Assembly: GCA_034620365.1 (NCBI GenBank)
Contig: JAQGEQ010000003.1
Location: 1,116,001-1,180,000, forward strand
Length of the DNA: 64,000 nt
Reading direction: 5' to 3'
Source: Pegea sp. RAD2-039
Lineage: Eukaryota; Chordata; Thaliacea; Salpida; Salpidae
The stretch's first letter is position 1, and each line of letters starts with the position of its first letter. Under the pieces are notes generated by a model. The model worked only from the letters and a program-made list of their open reading frames with translations, was not told the origin of the DNA and searched no databases. The translations under genes and the position numbers were made by a program. Positions 22,338 through 32,752 of the stretch are shown here, in pieces.

Positions 22338-25300
22338 GTTTAGTTAATATGATTGAAATAGATGAAAAAGAAGCAAACAATTTTTTAACACGTAAATTAC
22401 TTGCAAATTCTGTATTTCATTTTGAAGAAGCTCAACAAGGTAACTTAGAACGTGAATGTTATGAAGAACAATGTAGTTATGAGGAAGCGCGAGAAGTCTT
22501 TGAAACAGATGTCAATGGATTAGTAAGATCCTAATTTTGATTTTTAATTTTTCTGATAATTAATATATAATTCTAATCAATAATTGATATTATTATAAAC
22601 TGATTTATTTTACTATCAGTGTTAGTTTTAATCTTGAGTACAAGTGTAATAAAAAATCTTTGCATTTATAGCACTTTGTATTGTAAAAACTCCTCGATAA
22701 ATGAAACCAAATCAAAAAAATAATATTCACAATAAGCTTAAGTTTAGTAATAGAACTGCTTCATACCCAATCTAAAGAACTATCACCTTTGCAAGTTTCA
22801 TTTTTTTATACTTTTGATTTGAATCTTTCATAAAAAACAAATTAAGTAAAAGAATTTATAAAATCTTGTTGACCTATAAAAGCTCCTTAACAACAAGGTA
22901 GTTTTGATGGCTTGACAAAAATTGGTCCTGGTTTTTTTGAGGACCAAGTCTTAGCGGGAAAAGTTGAAAACCCAAAAAAGTTTAAAAAAATTATCTAAAT
23001 AACTACTTAAGAATTTAATTGAAATGATCTCAAATAGTTCATCTTTATAAAGAAACCTCAAGATAAAATGCATCAGACACCAAAAACAAATAATTTTTAA
23101 ATAAAATCAATAAAGAGAATCACTTGTGTAGTTCATCTTAGATGTCATCATCATCACTTTTTCTTGTTTCAGGTTGTATTCTGGGATAGTTACACCGGTG
23201 TAAGTGAATCAAGTAGTCAAGACAACCCAGTTGGTATAATAATTGGGGTGATATTTGGTGTCCTTGGTTTTGTGGTCATTTTAATCCTTTCAATTGGATT
23301 CTACAAACGTTGGAAAGATAAAAATACATCTTCATCACCTCCTCCTTCATACAACGGATACCCGATGCTTAATTACTGCTCACAGAGACGTGAATTCCAC
23401 CCACCCCGCCCCAATTACCCCAATAATCACTTCAACTCTTACAGAGCAATCGAATTATTACGAAAGTGAAGCTTTCATGACTGAAATGGACAATGAACTT
23501 GCCCTGGGCCTCAGTCACTGTTACATCGAAAGAGAGCGTCTCGAACTTGGAGCCCTGATTAGCGGGGGTAATTTTGGTGACGTGTACAAAGGGCGTTTGA
23601 AGGAGCGCGATAACACCATCACTGAAGTCGCTGTAAAGAGTCTCAAGAGTGAGTATCATCATGAGTAGTGACGTCATCAAGTGACGTCATCAATCTTTGC
23701 AGCATTGCAACAAAAAGCAGACATTGAAAAGTTTCTTCGCGAGGGTGTGATGATGAGGGGCTTGGAACATCGGAATATCCTGCATCTAGTCGGGATGTGT
23801 ATTGATTCAGATGTTGATCGCGGGTTCTCATCTCCTCTTATTGTTCTTCCTTTTATGAAGAATGGAGATTTAAGAACTTTTCTGAGAAATGATCAAATTG
23901 TTAGTCTTCAATGAAGTTGATTTTGTTCCCTGATCTTTATCATCATCTTGATCCTCATCATCATCTTGATCTTTATCATCTTTATCCTCATCATCTTGAT
24001 CTTCATCATCTTGATCTTCATCATCTTGATCCTCATCATTTTGATCCTCATCATCTTGATCCTCATCATCATCATCTTGATCTTCATCATTTTGATCCTC
24101 ATCATTTTGATCCTCATCATCTTGATCTTCATCATCTTGATCTTCATCATCTTGATCTTCATCATCTTGATCTTCATCATTTTGATCTTCATCATCTTGA
24201 TCTTCATCATCATCTTGATCCTCATCATCTTGATCTTCATCATCTTGATCTTCATCATTTTGATCCTCATCATTTTGATCCTCCTTTTAATCATTAAATT
24301 TTCTTTCATCTTGATCTTCATGCAAATCATATTCTTTGATCTTTATCATCACCAATCCCAAACTTATTGTATGACGTCATCAACTTCTCGACTATCTCAA
24401 TTTTAGATCCCAAATCTTTCAAGGTCTTCTGTAATCTTTTCTTCATATTTTAGGTGATGACTGTTCTCAACTTACTTCGCTTCTGCTATGATGTAGCAAA
24501 GGGGATGGCATATCTCACTCACAAGAACTTTGTCCATCGTGATCTAGCCGCTCGAAACTGCATGTCAGTTTCACGCTTCACTGATTTCATTCACTAAAAC
24601 GTCCTTTTCACAAATAGGGTTGATGAGAATTGGTGTATCAAAGTGGCCGATTTCGGTTTGACGCGAGATATGATAGATCGTAACTATTATAAAAGTGAAG
24701 TGAAAACACAACTGCCACTAAAATGGATGGCGCCAGAGAGTATTAGATACGGGAAATATAATGAGAAGAGTGATGTGGTGAGTTAATAGATGAGCAAGTT
24801 TGTGTGAAAAGCTCACAAGTTGTTTGTAGTGGTCGTTTGGAATTGTTTGTTGGGAGATTATGACTCGAGGCGGGATTCCTTATCCTACTGTAGAAGCTGT
24901 TAACATCATTCATTATTTAAATGATGGAAATCGTATGCAGAAACCAGCTAGTTGTCCCTCAAAACTGTCAGTCATCTGTTACAATCAATTGATTGATAAA
25001 TCTGAAATTCTTATTTTAGTTTCAAAACTGTTGAAAATTGTTGGTTAGATTCACATGAAGATAGACCTACTTTTATTGAACTTGTTGATATCACTAAAAG
25101 AATTTATCGAAACGCGAAGCGAACTGTTGATGGAACTAAGGAACAAGAAGAACGCGATGTTCCTCGTCGAGAAGCTACTTATCAAAACACACAACCTTCG
25201 GAGTCTTCTAACATCAGGTTTCTTCTTCAATGCTCCCATATTTTAAGTCTCAACTTTTGCCGTTAGATTCTCAGTAAAAAATTGAGATAAATGTTTGTCA

Positions 25301-25720
25301 CGTGATCTAATCAGGGGCTTCTTGGGGCCGCGACCCATAAGTCGAGGAATACTGAAGTCTAGTTTTTAAGTTGTCATATCCCTTGAACAATTTGTGTCTC
25401 AAGGATGTAGAGTTAGATGAAGATTAAAGATTTAGATCTTTAAATAACTTTTCAATTTTAGACCTAAACCGAAGCCAAGAGGGTCAAAGCATCGGAGATC
25501 TCACGATGAGACTCAACAAAGATCTAGATCACGTGATCGGAGATCTCGAAGATTAGAAGAGCGTATCAGTATCAAGTATGTCATAAGTGGTGACGTCACC
25601 ACCGAAAATATAATTTAAAATTGCAGTGATGACGTCATCGAGTCTCCTAATAGATCTTCCAATATACAAGTTGCTATATATGGAGATGTTGAAGAAGATG
25701 GAAGAACGATCGTTGTATGA
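22338..25720 (+). CDS. Gla-domain receptor tyrosine kinase (Gla-RTK), 5' exon not found
   Basis: Ten exons with consistent phases: 22338-22522, 23173-23389, 23445-23648, 23703-23899, 24454-24563, 24618-24777, 24830-24966, 25020-25217, 25462-25575, 25627-25720. Order: PRRG-like propeptide ('[15 protein letters not shown]'), Gla domain ('[20 protein letters not shown]', closing aromatics FWDSY across the first intron), a linker of about 15 residues, one membrane span ('[19 protein letters not shown]'), a PPSY WW-ligand motif, then the kinase. Kinase marks: P-loop '[11 protein letters not shown]' (first glycine is Ser), 'VAVKSLK', '[10 protein letters not shown]', '[12 protein letters not shown]', 'VADFGLTRD', 'NYYKSE', 'LKWMAPES', 'SDVWSFG', closest to the Axl/Met group. 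The tail is Arg/Ser-rich and ends 'GRTIVV'. There are no Ig or FnIII domains. Inference: vitamin-K-carboxylated, Ca-dependent phospholipid-sensing receptor. The signal-peptide exon was not identified. Confidence 0.9.
23930..24292 (+). repeat. Intronic minisatellite, 15-bp unit
   Basis: About 24 imperfect copies of TCATCATCTTGATC(T/C)T lie inside the intron between the kinase N-lobe exon (ends 23,899) and the HRD exon (starts 24,454). The 15-bp unit is a multiple of three, so long false open frames run on both strands (Asp-Leu-His-His on plus, Met-Lys-Ile on minus). Unit variants differ mainly by C/T and by extra CAT triplets. Confidence 0.95.
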
Positions 25721-26640
25721 CGTCACTTCCTGTCACTTTGTAAATATTGAATTTTTGATGCCTTAATTTTTTCCGTCTTTACTACAAGTTGCACCTTTTC
25801 AAGTGGCGTGGATTTTTTGGTACAAGATTTGATTACATTTGGATCTTACACAAGAGCTGTATATAAACTAATTTTCATTTAAATTCGGTGCCTTTAAACG
25901 TTTCTAGTTTCGTTTAATTTCATATTTTGTATTTAATTATTGAACAAATTTTTTTATGTTGCTTCCAGTTTTTTGATAAATCAAGTGGTTGTGTGTTTTT
26001 TTATTATTTTCTTCATTAGGTACAAACTATTTTCAAGTTAAAAACTAAATTATTGAAACGATACAAAACTAGTCCTTGTAAAATATGTCTTTATCTTTTA
26101 AATGATCTTTTTCAACTTTTTCTTTTAGTTTACAAATTTTATTGATTTATTTTCAAGTTGGAAACCAAATTACTTGGAATAATTTTCGTTTGTTGTTGGA
26201 AAGATTTTACTTTTCTACTTGTTACAAATAAATTAAACAAATAAATTTCTAACACTGCAGACGAGACTAAAAACAAATGTTTTTTGTTTGTCACAATTTA
26301 TTTGTTCAGAATTTTGTGGTTTTATTTCAAAACATTTGTTTTTTATCAGAAAGTAAGCTAACAAGTTTATCTTAAATATTTTGTTAATAAATTAAACTCC
26401 CTTAGAACAACTTCTAATTAATTTAAAACTCATCTTTATATCTTTGACAGATTGAATTTGAAATTTATAAACCCTTTATTTTAAACTGACTTTTATAAAT
26501 AGTTCTGATGATTTTAGTTTTAAATATTGGCAAAAATTTTTAAAAGAACGAATTATTCAAATTTAATAAAACTAGAATATTATCCTTAATTTGAATTTAC
26601 AACTCTCACTAGTCTGCTGTTACATCTTGTAGATTTCCTA
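25721..26640. other. Gla-RTK 3' flank
   Basis: AT-rich, with AATAAA hexamers near 26,226-26,245 and 26,385 that may serve for polyadenylation. A TGACGTCA palindrome at 25,716-25,723 overlaps the stop codon. No gene seen. Confidence 0.35.
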
Positions 26641-26960
26641 CAAAGTGGCGAAAAATAAAATTGGCCCGGTGTATAGCATCAATCGTAAACTAATGTAAAT
26701 GGTTTGAACCACAGCTACGGTTTAATTGGGTTTTTTACAAAAATTTTATAGTCTTTGCTGATGACGCTACCAGTTTAAATGGTTTTAATAAATTCTAACA
26801 GTTAGACTTTTGAGTTGGATGTTCTTCCCTATCTGTACATGAATTCACTTATACGTGCGTAGTTACTCTAAGTTCAATCTTCGGTGACCAATCTAGTGAA
26901 TAAGGGCACTTACGTCGATGTTAAAAATTCTAGCTGGTTATGTTTACAGCAATTATTTTC
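26641..26960 (+). mobile_element. Possible reverse-transcriptase relic
   Basis: The plus strand at about 26,748 reads IVFADDATSL, which looks like the catalytic box of a non-LTR reverse transcriptase. The flanking sequence is less AT-rich than its surroundings but gives no longer alignment that I can recognise. Weak call. Confidence 0.3.
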
Positions 26961-27249
26961 AAATCTAAATAGCTAACTACATGTAGGAATATACAAGATT
27001 ATCGACTAAAGACAAGTTTCTCACTTCTATTGTTTTAAATAGTTTTTTTTATGGCGATATTTAAACAATAGCAAAATTATGCTACAAAATTTACGAAAAA
27101 TTCTTTTACTTGTCTAAACAAAAATTTAGAAATACAAATTAAAAATATTTTTATGTGTAAATAGTTTCGATAATTAAACACCAAAGCTATGATCACTAAT
27201 CAGAAGAAACTTCTAATTAATAAAACTGATCACATATCAAGTGAAGTAG

Positions 27250-30200
27250 TTAGTTGAGGTAATTCAGATCAACTACTTGCGCTATATGATCAGAAGGACA
27301 GATTTTACTGGGTAAGGCAGTGTCCTCAACAACCTTTTCATGTAATGGCAAGTCCAGAATCTAAAAATAATTTTGGTGAATAAAATGATTTGAGATGAAC
27401 CAAATAAACCTTCGAAAATTGTAGAGAATTGTTACTGAAGTAAATATAATCTAGCTGAGCATAAAATCCTGCTGCATAGTTCGTATATCTCCGATTATTT
27501 ACGGCAGATTCAAAGCTAAGTTGATGTGAGAGAGGAAGATCACATTTTGGATGTTCATCAATTCCTCCTACAGATGCGATGTCAATTTGGTTGAAATCGG
27601 GTTAATTTACTAACCTGAATAATAATCAGTATGATTTCCTGATAAGGATCCAGTTTCAATCAACTCACAAACACCAGATTTTGGGAAGGAATTAAAATCA
27701 CCACACAAAATGTAATCAACTTTGACATTATTTTCAAACTGATCTTTTAATTCCTTCACTTTCAATTCTAATGAATTTAATAAAACTGATATTTGTATGA
27801 GGCGTACATTAGATGCTCTTGGATGAAAGTACAAATGAGTATTTGCTACAATTAAATATCTTCCATCTTGTCTGGAGTCTTTCAAGACACAAATCTGTTA
27901 AAGAGATACTGAAAGAGATCTAATTAGAGATCAGAAGTTCCTCACCAGCGCGCAACTTCCACGATTAGAAACTTTTTCTAAATAACGTTCGTTGTTTGAA
28001 ACTAAATCGTATAAAACGTTGTTTGTGTTAATTTGTTTCAAAGCTTGAGCAAAGACTAAATTTTCAGCACTTATATAGCTGAAAAAAAAAATCAAAATTT
28101 CATTTATGAAAGTGTTTTCTGCATCAGCAGAGGACTTACCTGTAGGAAGATTTGTTAAAGAATAGCGAGACCCCTTCTTTAGAGCGGTTTTTACAACCAA
28201 GGGCGCCTGCATACCCCAATATACTCATCGAAGGAATAAGATACTCTTCGAAAACTTTACGATCACATTCTTGAATGGCTACTATGTCACAGTTATAATC
28301 TGTAAAAAAAGATGTCAGTAAAACTGACAAATTTGTTGATGTATTTACCTCTGATTTCTTTTAAAATCATTCCAATTCTATATTCAATCTGAAGATATTT
28401 ATCTGGGCAGTAAGCAAACAATTCAGTCTTAGCAAGATCAGTTGATGTGTAGCAGTCGGCTAGTATGTTGTAAGATACAATTCGTATACTAAAAAATAAA
28501 TGTAAACAAAACTAAAAGAACTTTTAAACACAAACTTGTCATGTTTAACTGTAGATGTTAGTTTGAACACAGAAATTTGATAAAAAGCCATTTAAGTCAT
28601 TTTAGCATCTTGACTTTTAAAACTTCATGACCACAACATCAAGCCAAACTTGTCTTAAGGACATATTCTCTGCTGACTCAGCAAAATATCTTTTTAATTT
28701 GTTTCTTAAAAGTTATAGATTAAGTAGGAGGAAACAAGGAACTCTTGATCACGGAATCTTTAATCATAAAAGTCTTTAGGATCAAGTTTGTGTTTAAATG
28801 AAAACAGGACATCTAATAAAAGCTCTTTTCATCAAGTTTGATATTTTATATTAGATTGAAGTGGGCATATAGCTAACTCAAACGCGTAGCTTTTGTCATC
28901 AAAGATACCGCGCCATATTACGCCATCTATCGGACACGAAAAGTCCCAACTATAGGTGAAGTCTTGAAGTTCAGAAGAAGGATATGTAAGTAAACCCAGA
29001 TAGAAAACCTATAATTCATTGACTTCAATGTCACTTGTCTTTGTTTACTGGGCCGTGTTATAAAACATCAAGAGATGGTTTTGTGCACGCTATCGACTAT
29101 AATTAAACCTCATACGCAGGAAGGGAAGGAAAGGGCTGTTAACTTCCTTCCATTTACTACTCCGACCTACAAGACTCAGCCAAACAAAAATAAATCAAAT
29201 TTACTCTCTCTTTGATGAAAGAAAATCTTGTAGTCCAGGTGTATACTGGTACAAACATTTAAGAGGTCCTTCTGTAACTTCCTTTTCTGTTACAGTTGTA
29301 ACTATTTCAGCTTCTGATTTATCATCGGCTGGATGCTTCTCATTTCCAGGAAATACAGAAACTTTTAAATGATGCCCAATATCAGCCAAAGTTGGTTGAT
29401 ATATCTAAAAAAATATCCAGGATAAATTCTCTAATCACGTGATGAAATTTGTAACTAACAGTTTCTGTTCCTATTTGCTCCCACTTAAGGTGATCTTCTT
29501 CTGTAGAATCATCACATTCCATTTGATTGTCATCAATTTGTTTGCTACGGAACCAGACAACTCTGTAAAATTTATAAAAATATAATTCAAGTGATAAAAA
29601 TCAACTTGACTTTTCTTCAACTTTTATCATACTTAGAATGTTTCAACGTAGCATGGCTGAAAGACACCAAAGGATAAAGAGGTATGTCCACCATAGGACA
29701 ACCAATAATATTCAACTTAGATACTTTTGGGCAGTTAAAGATAACTTTAAAAGTTTTATCACGAAATGAAAGTAATGTAGCTTGTTGCCAAGCTTCCATA
29801 CATAAAATATCATTTGCTATCTGAAGAAAGTTCAAGGGCAAATCAATTTGAGTTTAAAAAGTTAAAAAAACTTTTATGATTGATAAAATTAACAAAACTT
29901 ATAGCTAAAATTGAAATTATATCATTTATAATATCTATTTATATCTTTTATAAAAAATCAGCTTTAATTATTAAAACAATAAAATTAGAATACAATTGAA
30001 TTTGGAGAACCTCATCATTATATTTATCAACCAGTTTTGGAATAACTTCTTTTTCATCTGAAGTAGTCAAAGTAGCATAAGGATCAAGTTTTGCTTTTTT
30101 TTTGTCTTGAGATTCCATTTTTATAATTGTTGCAGCCATTCTTTCCAAAGTTTTCTTTATAGCCTCATCACTACTTCTATTTAACTATAGTTAAATAAAA

Positions 30201-30427
30201 AGATACTTTATTAGAAGCAAAAAGATTCAATTAAGATAATCTTGATTAATAATTCATATAATTACGTTCTTCTTTTTCCCATTCAGCATGAATTCAATGT
30301 TCACCATTCCATCATTATCTTTGGTTCTTTGAATAAAAATTTTATCCATTTTAATTTTATTTAACTTATTTTGTGATAATTTTGGAGACCAATACCTTGA
30401 AAAAGACCACAGATTTTTTAAAACCAT
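27250..30427 (-). CDS. PDE12: 2',5'-phosphodiesterase 12, mitochondrial
   Basis: Eleven exons: 30427-30266, 30184-30011, 29820-29633, 29562-29460, 29404-29205, 28488-28349, 28299-28140, 28078-27946, 27894-27615, 27567-27410, 27360-27250; all phases agree and give 602 residues (human 609). The upstream in-frame ATG gives 'MVLKNLWSFSRYW', a basic amphipathic presequence, so I chose it over the Met 26 codons later. The N-terminal half matches PDE12 ('LADIGHHLKVSVFPGN', 'MEAWQQATLL'). The C-terminal half is an endonuclease/exonuclease/phosphatase fold: 'IRIVSYNILADCY', 'DIVAIQECDR' (catalytic Glu), 'VANTHLYFHP', 'ILCGDFNSFP' and the closing 'CPSDHIAQVVDL'. PDE12 removes poly(A) from mitochondrial RNAs and cleaves 2',5'-oligoadenylate. 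The largest intron (28,489-29,204) holds nothing recognised. Confidence 0.94.
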
Positions 30428-31055
30428 TTTTTTTCTATAAGAAAAAAAGATTTTAACAGAACTAAAATAAACTTAAAAAATTATTTCAAAATATTTAATT
30501 GATTAACTTTTGATTTTAAAATTAAGAGATTTTAGTTAAATTTTTATCTTAAAATTTTATTTTTGGGAAAAGTAGTTTCTGAAATCTTACATAAAACTAG
30601 AAATTAAATTTTAATAATTTATTAAAATTTACCTTATTATAGATTCTAAGGCTTATCTTAAATACTAGAAGTAATATACGAACATTTTTGACTTATTCAT
30701 GACCAACATTAAACAATCCAAAAAATCCAAATACTAATAAAAACTCGTCATTCAAGAAATCATAAATTCAAATTTATTTAATTAGTCTTCTACTTTTCAT
30801 TCTAACAATAAAACCGAAGTGACATATATTTTTACAATGAATCAAATTAATAAATGAATTTTATAATAAATTTGATTTATTTAATAGATTCTTGTGCTTT
30901 TGATTATCTAGTGTAGCGTTTTCTTGATATTTTTACTATACCTGCCAAGTCTCAAACCTCAAGAAAGTTAGCTCCTGCAGTTTACCATTACAGTTTAAAA
31001 AATACAAAGACGTAATGGTAATCAAATACTATCTTCCAAAAGTTCGTTCATTGTA
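30428..31055. other. PDE12 upstream region
   Basis: AT-rich. The PDE12 promoter should lie here but no clear element is seen. No coding frame. Confidence 0.3.
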
Positions 31056-31402
31056 AATTAATAAATGCGAAGGAGGGTGCTGAAGAGCACCTCTCGCTAA
31101 CACACATTCTCACAAATAACATCTATTAAGTTAGAAATATAGAAAACAAAAGATGTAATACATGATATTTCGGTAGTCCTCAAAGCATATAACAGTGAAA
31201 AATTACATAGAATTGCAGTAATATTAAAAAAGTTTTAAAATAGCAGTATTAGCAATGTTATAACGGTTCAACTTCTGCTTGAACAACATGAGTGATTCTG
31301 ACATGACAATATCTGTTGGCAGCTGGTTCCAAGTACTAATCCAAGTACTAAATGCGGTATGAGAAAAAAATCAGTCTGATTAATGTACCAGGTGATACTA
31401 AT
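31056..31402 (-). mobile_element. CR1-like element, 3' end fragment
   Basis: Minus-strand 3' end of the CR1-like family: end of the RT C-terminus (from about SPGTLI), 3' UTR, the AGGTGCTCTTCAGCACCCTCC hairpin and the terminal ATTTATTAA. Its length shows heavy 5' truncation. It abuts the 5' region of the plus-strand copy that follows. Confidence 0.8.
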
Positions 31403-32752
31403 TGTGCGGCACCTGAAACTTATTAAAAGAGAATTCATGTAAAATAAAAAGATTCCATTTGAATAAGTTTTTCACGTTATAGTTTGTATTTCATTGACTA
31501 ATTCTTGTAAGTTGTGATAGAATTATCTTTAGTAAGTGATTTGTATATTACTTGTGATCGTCTCATATTTTTAGTTTGGTTACACTAGAAATTTTTCATG
31601 AAAGTAAAAACTGTGGTGAATCCGAATAAAAGTGGCAAGACCTTACGTTCAAGTATACGGAAAAATTCTCACAAACCAACTTCCTCAAAACAAGCTTACA
31701 ATGGCAATTGCAAATCCTGCAAAAAAATTTGCTCTGGTGAAGATCCGGCAACGGAATGTATTAAATGCCTTTCCAGGTTTCATCTCATCTGTAGTAATGT
31801 GAGCAAAAACATTTATGATATATTTGATAACAACCAGATGAAGCCAATGGGATTTAAATGGTTGTGCATTAAATGTAAATATCTGCCTCCTCTAATTCTA
31901 ATTCAAACCTATCATTCGACATCAGCAAATCCATATCCTCAGAATTGGCCAAATTTAAATCTGAAATTGTCAACGATTTCGCCACAATCAATAGCAAAAC
32001 TGTCTAGTTTCTCTAAACCAATGGATAAACTGGATGCCTCTGCAAAAAACCTGTCACATGGGCCTCAGTGGTCGGTGATTCCGGTTCCGACAAAAACCCT
32101 AACATGGTACAGCTTCTTGCCAAAAAGGTCACCGACACACACAAAAAACTTACTTTGGACCGTGAAGACAGGGAAAACAATGTCATCATCTTTAATGTCT
32201 CTAAGATTGATAAAGATGATGACAGTAAGTTTTTTAATCAAATGTGCTCTCAAAGCCTTGATTTTGTGGACGTTCCAAAGGTATCCATGACCAGACTTGT
32301 AGCTAATGGTTCAGATTATCAAAGGCCATTGAAAGTGTCCTTTCAGGAAAGTTGGGACAAACGCAAGTTTCTTGCCAAGCTGTATAAGCTAAGACCTGGA
32401 AAAAAAATTCGAGCGCATTAGAGTAGCACATGATATATATGAAGATGATCGCTTAGAAAGTAAGCGTCTTCTAAAAGAGGCGTAATACAGAAGTCAGAAG
32501 GAACAACCAATTGATTTCAAATACAAAGTTCGAGGTCCACCATGGACCTTGAGAATTGTTAAGGTTTAAAAAAAAGTGGTAAATAACCACTGGACCCACA
32601 TCTTCTTTTTCAAACTCTCTCCACACACACTTGTGAATACCATCCTTCCAACCCAAGATATTAGTTTACAGGAGTCCATCATCAAATCTCACGAGCGTCA
32701 AAAAGACAATGCTTCTATTACATTAGGTATGTTCTTCAACGCACAGTCGATT
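31403..32752 (+). mobile_element. CR1-like element, ORF1 half (split by insertion; continues at 35,679)
   Basis: Plus-strand 5' half of a copy. ORF1 starts at 31,598 and carries a PHD-type zinc finger ('CKSCKKICSGEDPATECIKC', 'FHLICSNVS', 'WLCIKC': Cys4-His-Cys3 spacing). It is frameshifted near 32,060-32,290 and stops at about 32,421. The sequence runs on to the start of ORF2 ('LGMFFNAQSI') and is broken at 32,747-32,752 (TCGATT) by the minus-strand copy. The same sequence resumes after a second TCGATT at 35,679. Confidence 0.85.

Noticed and set aside
22349-22534. A stand-alone 61-residue Gla peptide ending after the Gla exon
   Set aside because: The frame ends in an intron; the GTAAG donor at 22,523 joins the FWDSY-coding exon and completes the Gla domain.
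23908-24406. Long open frames of repeating Asp-Leu-His-His (plus) or Met-Lys-Ile (minus)
   Set aside because: They are reading-frame artefacts of the 15-bp intronic minisatellite; the flanking exons splice across it.
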